A DNA stretch of 64,000 nt from Jannaschia seohaensis. Lineage in GTDB: Bacteria; Pseudomonadota; Alphaproteobacteria; Rhodobacterales; Rhodobacteraceae. Within the stretch, counting starts at the first letter, position 1. Each line of letters begins with the position of its first letter. Under the pieces are notes generated by a model, which saw only the letters and a list, made by a program, of their open reading frames with translations, was not told the DNA's origin and ran no database searches. Location of the stretch: assembly GCF_900116765.1 (NCBI RefSeq), contig NZ_UETC01000001.1:682001-746000 (forward strand), written 5' to 3'. The translations under genes and the position numbers were made by a program. Shown piece by piece: positions 53,487 to 63,200 of this stretch.

Positions 53487-54899
53487 TCAGAGTCGCAGAA
53501 CCGCCCCGGGATTGAAGATGCCCGCCGGGTCCAGCGCGGCCTTGATCGCCCGCATCGCGGCCAGCTTGGTCGGATCGCCATAGCGCTCCAGATCGCCCAC
53601 CTTGAACCGCCCGATCCCGTGCTCGGCGCTGACCGATCCGCCATGGGCATGGACGAGATCGTGGATGGTGCGGGTGATCTCCGCGGCGCGATCGGCATGG
53701 GCCGCGCGGCTGTCGCCCGGCGGGGGGAACACGTTGTAATGCAGGTTTCCGTCGCCGACATGGCCGAAGCAGTTGATCCGGAACGCGCCCAGCTCGGCGA
53801 GGGCCGCGCGGCCCTCGTCGATGAAGCGCGGCAGGGCCGAGAGCGGCAGGGAGATGTCGTGGCTGGCAATGGCGCCGATCCGGCGATTTGCGGCCGGGAT
53901 CGATTCGCGCACCGTCCAGAAATCGGCTCGCTGCGCCTCGGACTGCGCGATCACGCCATCGGTGACGAGTTCCGCCTCCGCCGCCGCCTCGAAGAGACCC
54001 ATCAGCGCCTCTTCGGGATCGCCGTCGTCGCCCAGGCCCAGATCGATCAACACAGACCAGTCTGGCTGCCCGATCGGCAGCCGCACCTCGGGCATCGTCT
54101 CCGCCAGGAAGGTCAGGCCCATTCCGCCGATCAGTTCGAAGGCCGAGACCCCCTCGCCGATCCGGTCGCGGGCCAGGTTCAGAAGCTCCAGCGCCGCGGC
54201 CGCGTCCCGCAGCACCATCATCGCCGCGCCTGTGCGGGCGGGCCGGGGCAGCAGCTTGAGCGTCGCCGCCGTGATGATGCCCAAGGTCCCCTCCGCGCCG
54301 ATCAGCAGGTGGCGCAGATCGTAGCCCGTGTTGTTCTTGCGCAGAGGGGACAGTCCGTGCAGCACCGAGCCGTCGGGCATCACCGCCTCGAGCCCCAGGC
54401 ACAGATCGCGCGCATTGCCATAGCGCAGCACGTTCACGCCGCCTGCATTCGTCGCCAGGATGCCGCCGATCCGGGCCGATCCCTGCGACGCGATCGAGAG
54501 AGGGAAAAGCCGGTCCACCGCTTCCGCCGCCTCCTGCACGGTTTGCAGGATCACCCCGGCTTCCACGGTCATCGCATTCTCCGCCGGATCGACTGAGCGG
54601 ACCCGGTTCATCCGGTCCAGCGACAGGATTACCGGCGCGTCCAGCGCGTCCGAGACCTGGCCACCGACCAGCCCGGTGCCCCCGCCATAGGGCAGGATGG
54701 GCACGCAGGCGGCCGCGCAAGCCTGGACGATGGCCGCGACCTCCCCGGTCGAGCCCGGCGCCAGCAGCAGGCCGCCCGTGCCCCTCCACCGTCCGCGCGG
54801 CTCCTCCAGGAAGCGGGGCTCCATCTCGCGGAAGGCGGCGTTGGGCAGAACGGCGTGCAAGCCTTCCGCAAAGGCGTCGGTCGCGGGAGAGAGGGTCAT
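53487..54899 (-). CDS. FAD-linked oxidoreductase (GlcD/D-lactate dehydrogenase type)
   Basis: A 470-residue enzyme of the FAD-binding type 4 (PCMH) plus FAD-oxidase-C architecture. FAD-binding PYGGGTGLVGGQVSD near 72-86, IGAEGTLGIITAATLKLLPRP, and the C-terminal GHVGDGNLHYN and SAEHGIGRFK boxes. Family members oxidise D-lactate, D-2-hydroxyglutarate or glycolate and pass electrons to cytochromes or an ETF; the exact substrate is not readable. Its start overlaps the stop of the MBL-fold gene (ATGA), so the two are co-translated. Confidence 0.88.
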   Translation of the reverse strand: MTLSPATDAFAEGLHAVLPNAAFREMEPRFLEEPRGRWRGTGGLLLAPGSTGEVAAIVQACAAACVPILPYGGGTGLVGGQVSDALDAPVILSLDRMNRVRSVDPAENAMTVEAGVILQTVQEAAEAVDRLFPLSIASQGSARIGGILATNAGGVNVLRYGNARDLCLGLEAVMPDGSVLHGLSPLRKNNTGYDLRHLLIGAEGTLGIITAATLKLLPRPARTGAAMMVLRDAAAALELLNLARDRIGEGVSAFELIGGMGLTFLAETMPEVRLPIGQPDWSVLIDLGLGDDGDPEEALMGLFEAAAEAELVTDGVIAQSEAQRADFWTVRESIPAANRRIGAIASHDISLPLSALPRFIDEGRAALAELGAFRINCFGHVGDGNLHYNVFPPPGDSRAAHADRAAEITRTIHDLVHAHGGSVSAEHGIGRFKVGDLERYGDPTKLAAMRAIKAALDPAGIFNPGAVLRL

Positions 54900-55717
54900 T
54901 CCGGGTCGACCAGATAACGGGGTCGCAGCACCACCACGGTCGGTTGCCGGGGCAGTGTGGCCAGCGAGACCTCCAGGTGGTTGGCATCGCGCCGGTCGAT
55001 TTCGAACGTGCCCTCCATACCGGTGAGGAAGCGTTGCAGCGCGCCTTCTCCGAACCAGTGCATCGGGATCACAACCGAGGAGCGCAGCCGCGTCAGCACC
55101 CGGATCATCGTTTCGATATCCAGGGTGAGGCCGCCATCGACGGGCGCCATGACCACATCCAGCCGGCCGAGCGCGGCATATTGCTCGGGCGAGGGTTCGT
55201 GATGGAGGTGGCCCAGATGGCCGATGCAGAGCCCGCCGACCTCGAAGACGAAGATCGAGTTGCCGTTCCGCTCCACGCCCCCGTCGAACCGCGACCGGAT
55301 GTCGGTGGAAACGGATCGGACCAGCATCTCGCCCAGATCCAGGTAATGGCCCGCGGGCTCGCCCACGGTGTCGGACCAGCCGCGCAGCACATGGTCGATC
55401 TCGGGGTCCGGGTCCGGGTCCCAATGGGAGATATGCGCGCGGTTCATCGTCACCACGTCCGGCGCCTCGGTCGAGCCGATGAAGCCCACGAAATCGGTGA
55501 CGGCACGCAGGCCGCCCGGTGTCTCGAGCATGAACATCGCATGGTCGATATAGTTGAGCCGCACGGTGTAGTCGTCGGGCAGCGGCGCACGGTAGCTGGC
55601 CTTGTGGACATAGTCCAACCCCGGCGCCTGGGCGACGGCGATGCAATGGCTCGGGCGGCGGTCCTGCGCCAGCGCGGCGGCGGGCAGGATGAGCAGGCAG
55701 GCGAGAAGTCTGAGCAT
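54896..55717 (-). CDS. Secreted MBL-fold (UlaG-like) metallohydrolase
   Basis: A 273-residue protein with a signal peptide (MLRLLACLLILPAAALA, cleavage before QDRR). The metal-binding region reads MNRAHISHWDPDPDPEIDH, a variant of HxHxDH in which the final His is displaced, followed by GHLGHLHHEP and VIPMHWFGEG as further ligands. The layout is UlaG-like metallo-beta-lactamase fold. The substrate is unknown. ATG 55717 has GGAGGG upstream. It is first in a two-gene unit with the FAD oxidoreductase. Confidence 0.8.
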   Translation of the reverse strand: MLRLLACLLILPAAALAQDRRPSHCIAVAQAPGLDYVHKASYRAPLPDDYTVRLNYIDHAMFMLETPGGLRAVTDFVGFIGSTEAPDVVTMNRAHISHWDPDPDPEIDHVLRGWSDTVGEPAGHYLDLGEMLVRSVSTDIRSRFDGGVERNGNSIFVFEVGGLCIGHLGHLHHEPSPEQYAALGRLDVVMAPVDGGLTLDIETMIRVLTRLRSSVVIPMHWFGEGALQRFLTGMEGTFEIDRRDANHLEVSLATLPRQPTVVVLRPRYLVDPE

Positions 55718-56152
55718 GGCGGTCCCTCCTGTGGTCCACAATAGCGCATCGCGCGCCCGCGTCCCGTCCGATCCAGGGATTGTCGGGCCGTGCGCGCATG
55801 TTGCCAGGAGAGGGCGTGCTCGGACAGGTCAAAGGTGGTCGCGGGGTGCGGGGCGACGGGGCTCGCGCCACTCTCCGGATCTACCTTGCGGCCCGTCGGT
55901 CGCCACAGGGGGCAAGGGATCGCCGCCGACCCAATGCAGCCCCGGGTCCAGGCCCTCGGAGCCGGAATCGGAGCCGGCAGCGGCGGCGATGGCGATCTCC
56001 CGCAGGCCGCAGGGGCCTGTTCGGCGCCCTTTGGGAATGCGCGTCGGCGCGGGCCCAGTTCTCCGGGCTGCGCCGAGCGCGGGGTTGTGCCGAAGGGCGG
56101 ATAGAGGGTAGGGCGCGGGCGACCCCATATATCCGATCCGAAAGTGCGCCCG
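55718..56152. other. 435-bp divergent intergenic region, no gene seen
   Basis: This lies between the divergent MBL-fold and SulP genes. Open frames are present on both strands because of high GC, but none has a start with an RBS, a domain or a signal peptide. I see no strong promoter or operator. Confidence 0.5.
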
Positions 56153-57748
56153 ATGAGCACCTCACCGCTGGCGAGCCTCGCCGCCGTATTCGACCGAACC
56201 GACCTGCGTGTCGCCCCCACCGCCCCGCTGACGCCCTCCCGCCTGCGCGTCGAGATCCTGGCCGGCCTGACCGTCGCGCTGGCGCTCGTGCCTGAGGCCG
56301 TGGCCTTTGCCTTCGTCGCGGGGGTGAACCCGCTGGTGGGTCTCTATGCGGCGTTCCTGGTGGGGCTCATCACGGCGCTGATCGGGGGGCGGCCCGGGAT
56401 GATCTCTGGCGCGACGGGCGCGCTGGCCGTGGTCATGGTCAGCCTCGTGGCGCAGCACGGGGTGGAGTATCTCTTCGCGACGGTCGTTCTGATGGGGCTG
56501 CTCCAGATCTTCGCGGGCGCGATGCGTTGGGGCAAGTTCATCCGGTTGGTGCCGCACCCGGTGATGCTGGGCTTCGTCAATGGGCTGGCCATCGTGATCT
56601 TCCTGGCGCAGCTGACGCAATTCCGCACCGCCGAGGGTACCTGGCTGCCGCCCGCGGATATTGCGCTGATGCTGGGGCTGGTCGCGGTGACCATGGCGGT
56701 GATCTGGGGCCTTCCCAAGATCACCAGCATCGTTCCGGCCCCGCTGGCCGGGATCGCCGTGACCGCCGCTGTCGTGATCGCCTTCGGCCTGCCCACGCCG
56801 ACGGTGGGGGACATGGCCTCGATCTCGGGCGGGTTGCCGCAATTCCATATCCCGATGGTGCCGCTGAACCTGGAGACCTTGCAGATCATCCTGCCCTACG
56901 CGCTGATCCTGGCCGCGATCGGCCTGATCGAGTCGCTGCTGACGCTGAACCTCGTGGGCGAGATCACCGGCCAGCGGGGCGGCGCCTCGCAGGAGTGTAT
57001 CGCCCAGGGCGCCGCCAATACTGTCACCGGCTTTTTCGGCGGCATGGGCGGCTGCGCCATGATCGGGCAGTCGATGATCAACGTGAAGTCGGGCGGGCGC
57101 ACCCGCGTCTCGGGCATCTCGGCGGCCCTGTTCCTGCTGGCCTTCATTCTGGTCGCCGCGCCGCTGATCGAGCGCATCCCGCTCGCGGCCCTGGTGGGCG
57201 TGATGTTCATGGTCGTGATCGGGACCTTCGCCTGGAACTCGATCCGTATCCTGGCCAAGGTGCCGCGCATCGATGCCGTGGTGATCGTGCTGGTCACGAT
57301 TGTGACCGTGCTGACGGACCTCGCCATCGCGGTGATCGTGGGCGTGATCGTCTCGGCCCTGGCCTATGCTTGGCAGAATGCGACGCGCATCCGCGCCAGC
57401 GTCTACGAGACCCCGGAAGGCGCCAAGGTCTACCAGGTCAAGGGCCCGCTGTTCTTCGGCTCGGCCACCGGTTTCGTCGAGATGTTCGACCCGGCCGCAG
57501 ACCCGTCCCGCGTGATCGTGGACTTCGCCGAGAGCCGGGTCGCGGATCAGTCCGCGCTCCAGGCCATCGAGGCGGTCGCTGCCAAGTACGAAGAGGCCGG
57601 AAAGGAGATCCAGCTGCGCCATCTCAGCCGGGATTGCCATCGGCTGCTCAAGAAGGCCGGACACTTGATGGTCGATAGCGACGACGATCCCGATTACGCC
57701 ATCGCGGCGAATTACGGGGTGCGGACGGGCATCCTGGGCGGGCATTGA
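56153..57748 (+). CDS. SulP-family anion transporter with STAS domain
   Basis: A 531-residue transporter with about 11 membrane helices (residues 35-415), including the SulP hallmark GLTVALALVPEAVAFAFVAGVNPLVGLYAAF, followed by a C-terminal cytoplasmic STAS domain (430-520; RVIVDFAESRVADQSALQAIEAV). Bacterial members carry sulphate, bicarbonate or dicarboxylates; no carbonic anhydrase gene lies beside it. ATG 56153 is preferred over GTG 56144. Confidence 0.92.
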   Translation: MSTSPLASLAAVFDRTDLRVAPTAPLTPSRLRVEILAGLTVALALVPEAVAFAFVAGVNPLVGLYAAFLVGLITALIGGRPGMISGATGALAVVMVSLVAQHGVEYLFATVVLMGLLQIFAGAMRWGKFIRLVPHPVMLGFVNGLAIVIFLAQLTQFRTAEGTWLPPADIALMLGLVAVTMAVIWGLPKITSIVPAPLAGIAVTAAVVIAFGLPTPTVGDMASISGGLPQFHIPMVPLNLETLQIILPYALILAAIGLIESLLTLNLVGEITGQRGGASQECIAQGAANTVTGFFGGMGGCAMIGQSMINVKSGGRTRVSGISAALFLLAFILVAAPLIERIPLAALVGVMFMVVIGTFAWNSIRILAKVPRIDAVVIVLVTIVTVLTDLAIAVIVGVIVSALAYAWQNATRIRASVYETPEGAKVYQVKGPLFFGSATGFVEMFDPAADPSRVIVDFAESRVADQSALQAIEAVAAKYEEAGKEIQLRHLSRDCHRLLKKAGHLMVDSDDDPDYAIAANYGVRTGILGGH

Positions 57749-57770
57749 CCCGCCCGGACGACGGCGGCTG

Positions 57771-58406
57771 TTACGGGCAGCCCGGGCCCTCGCAGGCGTA
57801 ATCCGCGATTGGCACGCGAAGTTCGCCGAAGCCTACCACCTCGAGCACGTAGATACCGTCCTCGACCGCCAGCATGGTCCCTTCGATGGACATGCCGTTG
57901 CCGATGATCCGCGCGGGACCGCCGGGTCTGGGGGCCGAGGCCGAGGCCGGCGTCATGCAGGCGCTGCCTTCGCAGCGAACCATCATGGCCGGCACGTGCA
58001 TCTCCCCGATATTCGTGGCCAGGACATAGGTCTCGTCCACATACTTGAGCAGGTCGCCACGGATCACCGAGGTCCCGTCATGGGAGGTCAGCACCAATTC
58101 AGCCGACGTGATCTCCGGCGCCGATGCGACCTCCGGCGCCGTGCCCGGGGGGCAGGCGTCGCCGATGCAGGAGACGCCCTCCACCGGGATGGCCACGAGG
58201 CCGATGGGCGAGTCGAGCAGGAAGCGGTCGCCGTCGAACTCGGTCAGCGTCCCCGACAAGCTCTCGCTGCCCAGGCCGTTATCGAAGACCAGCGTCACGG
58301 GGCCCAGACCCTGCGCCGCGGCGCCGCCCCCGAGCAGCGCTGCGGTCAGCAGCACGCCCAGGGCTCGGCCTCTGTTGGGATTTTCGGATGCAAACAGTCT
58401 CATCAT
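57771..58406 (-). CDS. Periplasmic protein with three CxGxxC repeat modules
   Basis: A 211-residue protein with a signal sequence (cleavage near AAAQ, residue 32). The mature part is three copies of a 47-51-residue module at 36-86, 101-151 and 165-211: a strand, then G-x-L-x(4)-D-x-x-Y-V-L, then G-E-x-x-V-P, and a closing Cys pair (CIGDAC, CEGSAC, CEGPGC). It resembles the N-terminal module of Rhodobacterales OmpA-family/substrate-binding fusion proteins as I recall them. It lies 24 bp downstream of a LysM-substrate-binding protein gene, which suggests a joint role. The function is unknown. Confidence 0.75.
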   Translation of the reverse strand: MMRLFASENPNRGRALGVLLTAALLGGGAAAQGLGPVTLVFDNGLGSESLSGTLTEFDGDRFLLDSPIGLVAIPVEGVSCIGDACPPGTAPEVASAPEITSAELVLTSHDGTSVIRGDLLKYVDETYVLATNIGEMHVPAMMVRCEGSACMTPASASAPRPGGPARIIGNGMSIEGTMLAVEDGIYVLEVVGFGELRVPIADYACEGPGCP

Positions 58407-58430
58407 TCACCTCACTCCAAGCGTTCCCGC

Positions 58431-59555
58431 TCAGTTCATTACAGTCGCCTGAACCTGTTCCCGGACGATGCTGAACCATTCGCCCGACAGGCGTAGTTCC
58501 GCGAGACCCTCGTTCAGCGTTTCGAGATAGGCGACCGAAGCCGGGTCGTTCTTCGGCACGAAGACATGCATCGTGGTGGCGCCCTTCAGGTCGCTCAATT
58601 CCGCGATCTGCCCGTCCAGTCCCAACTCGCGCATATCCTCTTTGGCGACCTGCGTGTCATAGGTGATCACGTCGACCTCGCCGGCCTGCATCTTGGACCA
58701 GCAATCCAGCTGGTTGCCGGGCCAGAGCAGGGACACGTTCGGCTCGGTCAGGCCGCGCCCCTCCAAGTCGAAGGAGAACCAGCCATCGGGCCGGCAGATC
58801 GTGGCGCCATACAGTTCTTCAGGCGTGGTGGCCCCGACATAGGGGCTGCCGGCCAGCGTGTAGTAGCTTACGCCTTCCTGATAGAGCGGGTCGGAATGGG
58901 CGAAATCTGTGCAGCGCCGGGCATTGGCGGGCGAGAGCAGTTCGACCTTGTCGCAATCGGGCAGCGACCAGGGGAAGCCCATGTCGAAGGCCGCCGTCGG
59001 CAAGAGGTCGCCCAGATGCGCGCCCCAGTCGTTCACGAAGATGACCTTGAACTCCCGATCCGGGTCGGCCAGCTCCAACGCGCGCTTGACCATCTGGGTG
59101 ATCGCGCCGCCTTCGGGCAGGCCCTCATCGGTGAAGGGCGCAAAGCCGGAGCCGGTCAGGAAAACGATCGGTTCGTCGGCGGAGAGTTCGGGCTCCGGCT
59201 CGGCGGCGGCCGGGGTGGCGATCTGCACGACCGCGGTCTCGGCGGACGCCGGAGCCCGCGCGCCCTCGGGGCAGGGAATCGTCAGCACTTGTCCGACTTC
59301 CATCATATGCGGGCTGTAGAGCACGTCTCTGTTGGCCCGGTAGAGCGCGCGGTAGCCGCCGGGAACCTGGGCGCGGTCGGCGATCTTGCCCAGCGTGTCG
59401 CCGCGGGCCACCACGTAGCGGGAGCAGAGCTCCTGCGCCTGCGCGTCCGAGGTCGACAGCGCCACTCCACCGAGCGCAGCAAAGACGCCCGTGGCCAGCA
59501 TCGTCCCCGTCGTCAGCTTCGCCTTCGTGCAGGCAATCACACCACCATTCGCCAT
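58431..59555 (-). CDS. LysM domain plus solute-binding (SBP3-like) periplasmic protein
   Basis: A 374-residue protein. Signal peptide to about residue 40, LysM-like segment at 45-95 (YVVARGDTLGKIADRA, then NRDVLYSPHMMEVGQVLTIP), a Glu/Pro/Ala linker, and a type 2 periplasmic binding domain from about 130 (GFAPFTDEGLPEGGAITQMVKRAL, then FDMGFPWSLPDC). The LysM suggests binding to peptidoglycan. No ABC permease or ATPase is encoded nearby, so it may be a sensor or scaffold rather than a transport receptor. Start 59555 chosen for the signal peptide; longer starts exist. Confidence 0.78.
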   Translation of the reverse strand: MANGGVIACTKAKLTTGTMLATGVFAALGGVALSTSDAQAQELCSRYVVARGDTLGKIADRAQVPGGYRALYRANRDVLYSPHMMEVGQVLTIPCPEGARAPASAETAVVQIATPAAAEPEPELSADEPIVFLTGSGFAPFTDEGLPEGGAITQMVKRALELADPDREFKVIFVNDWGAHLGDLLPTAAFDMGFPWSLPDCDKVELLSPANARRCTDFAHSDPLYQEGVSYYTLAGSPYVGATTPEELYGATICRPDGWFSFDLEGRGLTEPNVSLLWPGNQLDCWSKMQAGEVDVITYDTQVAKEDMRELGLDGQIAELSDLKGATTMHVFVPKNDPASVAYLETLNEGLAELRLSGEWFSIVREQVQATVMN

Positions 59556-59756
59556 CGGACCATTCCCGCAGATTGTTTCCGTCCTCACAGCCAAAGCGTG
59601 ACGAGGAGACGAAAATGGGGCGAATCCGGGATAATCTCTGAAATTCACGTCTCGGACGGTCCGCCAATGCCATTATTGCATCGGTCTTTCCCTTCGACGC
59701 GCGCTATGGGCAACGGGAGAGGCCCCCGATCTCCGCGTTCGTCCGACGCCGGGGGA

Positions 59757-60293
59757 TCAGAGATTCCGGGCGATCTGCTCCGCGAGAATCAGCCAGGCCG
59801 CCTCATGCGCGGCGATGATCGTGACGTAATCAGCTGTCGCGACCGGGACGTCGATGGCGAAGGTCTCGACCTGGCCCGCGGCCTCTTCGCGTCGGATCGC
59901 GTAGCTGCCGGTGAAGCGTAGCGCACCGGAGGAGAGAACGATCATGTCCTCGACGAAGACCGAGACCTCGACCTCTGGAAAGCCGCCCAGCGGCCAGGGC
60001 TCCACCGCGACTTGCGCGTCGGTGATCGTGTTGAGATGGCGCATCAGCGCGCCGGCCAGCGCCCGGTCCGGCAGATCCGCCCAAAGCTGGTCCGTATCCG
60101 TCGTCAGCGAGCCGTCGGGCTGCTGGATCGGGATCTCCTGGTTGATCGCGTATTCCGGGATTGACGCCTCGTTGATCATCACCGTGTCGGGGCGGACGTT
60201 CAGCCGCAGCTCCGATTGGCTCGGCAGAGGGGCGTAGAACTGGGTCTGGCCGCAGGCGGCCAGCGCCAGGACGAGGGGGAGGGCAAGGCGCAT
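59757..60293 (-). CDS. pqiC: PqiC-like ABC-type transport auxiliary lipoprotein
   Basis: A 178-residue lipoprotein with lipobox LALAACG (Cys14). It matches the ABC-type auxiliary lipoprotein family (PqiC/YmbA): FYAPLPSQSELRLNVRP near the start and WADLPDRALAGALMRHLN in the middle. It is anchored in the outer membrane and completes the PqiABC conduit. The gene starts 3 bp after the pqiB stop. Confidence 0.87.
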   Translation of the reverse strand: MRLALPLVLALAACGQTQFYAPLPSQSELRLNVRPDTVMINEASIPEYAINQEIPIQQPDGSLTTDTDQLWADLPDRALAGALMRHLNTITDAQVAVEPWPLGGFPEVEVSVFVEDMIVLSSGALRFTGSYAIRREEAAGQVETFAIDVPVATADYVTIIAAHEAAWLILAEQIARNL

Positions 60294-60296
60294 GGT

Positions 60297-63200
60297 CTAT
60301 CTTCCCAGCAACAGTGAGTTCGGATTGCGTTCGATGGTCCGCGACAGCGAGGACACGTCCTCGGCGGCGCGGGTGGCGGCGCGCAGCGCGGCGTAGAGCT
60401 CCTGATTGACGCGGGAGCCGTCCGAGTAGCTTTCGAGCAGGGTGCCGGCCTGCGCGGTGAGCGTCGAGAGGCGGCGGACCAGCGCGGGCAACTCGCCCGT
60501 GGTCTGGGCCACGCTGTCGGCGGCATCGCCCGCCGAGAGCAGCGTGCGGTTCAGGTTGTCCAACGTGCCGCCGGTGCGGATCGTCTCGACGGTCCGGCGC
60601 AGCTCTTCCAGCGTGTTCGACAGGACGACCGGCACATCGCCGGCCTCATCCGAGGACAGGAAGGCGTCCGCCGTGGTCATCAGATCGGTCGTGGCCGTCA
60701 CGAGTTCCTCCAGGGCGAGGCTCTCGGCCTTGACGGCGAGGCGGTTGAGCCCGGCGCCCAGTTCCTCGGCCTGGGCCAGCACGCGTTCGGCAGAGGCCGA
60801 GAGGCTGGGCAGATCCCGGGTGCCTTCGGCCACGGTGAGCGCGGCCTGCTCGGCGGCCTCCAGCGCGCCCGTCAGCCGCGCGGCGGCCTCCTCGGCGGCG
60901 AGCTGCGCGGTGATGCTGCGAATGTCCGTCGCCGTGGCCGTCAGCTCGGAGATGAGCGTTCGGATTTCCGGCGAGGCGACCAGCTCCCTGCCGTCCTCGA
61001 TCAGACCCAGCGTGGCGCCGGGCAGGGCCTGCACCTCTTGTGAGGCGAGCAGCCGGTCGGCGGAGGCCACGACCCGGTCCACGCCCTGCGCGATCGTGTC
61101 CAGGCCGACCGTCGCGTCCGCCAGGTTCCGCGCGGCCTCGGCCCCGGCGGTGACGGCCTCGTTGATGCGGGGGGCGAGCGTGGCCGCGCCCAGATCGCCG
61201 ACGATATCGTTGATCGTCGCGGTCGCGGCGGCGGCATCGTCCAGGATGGCGGCGATCTGGCCACCCGTCACCAGCGCGCGGCTGTCGGCGATCAGGCCGC
61301 GCCCCTCTTCCAGCGTGGCCAGGGCAGAGCCCGGCAGGGCCTGGACAGCTTCGTCGTTGAGAAGGGTCGTGGCGGCGTCGGCCGCCTCGGAGAGCGCAGC
61401 GGTCAGGGCGTCCAGTTCCGCCGTGCCGCGGGCGATATTGGCGGCGGCCGCGTCGGCCGTCTCAAGCGTGGCCGTCGCCTGGGTCACGAGGCCGGCCTCG
61501 ACCAACTCCTGCGAGATGGCGGCCAAGTCGCCGGTCAGCGCTTCGATGTCGTTCAGCACCGCCGTCACCTGCGGCGAAGTCAGGATGGCGCGGCCGTCGG
61601 CCACCAGCCCCCGCCCGTCTTCCACCGCGGCCAGCGCGGCGCCGGGGATCGCGGCCGTGGCCGGATCGTCGAGAATGGCGCGCGCCGTTGCGGTGGCCAC
61701 GGTCAGCTCGTCCACCAGTGCGTCCAGATCGGCCGTCGCGCGCGCGATATTGTCCGAGGCCGCGCCGGCGGCGGTGAGCGTGTCGGAGAGACGGGCCGCG
61801 ACCTGCTGCTCCACCAGGGCCTCCGACAGGGCGGCGATATCGGCGGTGGCTGCGTCGAGCGCGCTGAGCGCCCGGGCGATCTCCGGTGCGGAGACGACGG
61901 TGCGGCCCTCGGCGATCAGGCCCTCGCCTTCCTCCAGCACCGAGAGCGCCGCGCCGGGGATCGCCCGGGTCGCGTCGTCGGCGGCGATGCGGTTGAGGTT
62001 GTTCAACAGGTCCGTGGCGGAAGTCAGCAGATCCTCGACCGGCAGGGCCGCGAGCCGGTCGAGCATCCCCGAGGCGCTGGCCGCCAGGCTCGATTCCTCG
62101 GCCGGTGCGCTGGGCAGAAGGGGTGTATCCGTCACACCGATCTCGATTCGGGCGGGCGGGGCGCCCGGCAACTCGACCAGCTCCACCGCGAGACTGCCGC
62201 CGAAGAGGCCGGTCGCCGCCGGTCGGATGCGCAAGCCGTCGCGCACGAGATCGGTCAGGAAATCGATGCCCTGCAGCTCGCTCTGCATGTCCTCGAGGCC
62301 CATCTTGGCCGGTTGCAGCGAGAGAACCGCCAGAAGCTGCACCACCCCCGTCGGATCGTCGGGGCGCACGAAACCGGTGATCGACGCCACGCTGCCAACG
62401 CGCGCGCCCTGATAGCGCACCGGGGCCCCCGCGCTCAGCCCCTGGGTCGAGGACGGGAACAGCACCGAGACCAGGACGGAGCGTTGATCGGGCGACTCGA
62501 AGGTGGAGGCACGCGCAGCCTCCAGATCCGAGAAGATGGCGTAGACATGGCCCGGCCCGACCTCGGTCCCGCCTGAAATCAGCGTATCGAAGTTGAGCCC
62601 GCCCTCCACCAGCGTGGCGAGGGAGCCGATATTCAGCTCCACCCCGCCCGCGCCGACATCCACCGAAACGCCCGACGCGTCCCAGAAGCGGGTCGCGGTG
62701 GACAACTGCCGATCATAGGGCGCGCGCACGAAGGCGTCGATCCGGATCTCGGAGCCGTCGGGCGACAGGCGCGGTTGCGCGACCTCTCCGACCTCAATGC
62801 CGCGGTAGAGGATGGGCGCTCCGGGGCCAAGGCGCGAGCTTTCGCGCGTGGTCAGCACGATGGCGGTGCCTTCGACGTCGGGCGGCACGATCGGCGCACG
62901 TTCGTCGCCCAGGAAGGCGGTTTGTGGCGTCCCGATCTCGCTGTCCCAGGTGCCCTGGATATAGGTGCCCGACAGGATGGTGTTCAGCCCCTCGACCCCG
63001 CGGGTCGTTACTTCGGGCTGGACGACCCAAAAGGACGCGCTCTCGTCGAGATAGGGGGCGATGTTGCGGGAGACGCGGACATAGACGTTGACCTGGCTCA
63101 GGTCCGAGGAAAACCCGACATCCTCGACCACGCCCACCGTCACCTCGCGGAAGCGAAGCGTGGTCTGCCCGATCTCGACCCCGCTTGCATCCGGGAAGGC

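Noticed and set aside
55790-56104. Short open frame between the MBL-fold and SulP genes
   Set aside because: No RBS, no signal peptide, no domain; similar frames exist on both strands there.
56162-57745. 527-codon open frame on the minus strand opposite the SulP gene
   Set aside because: A His/Asp/Arg-rich shadow frame; the plus strand has a full transporter with membrane helices and a STAS domain.
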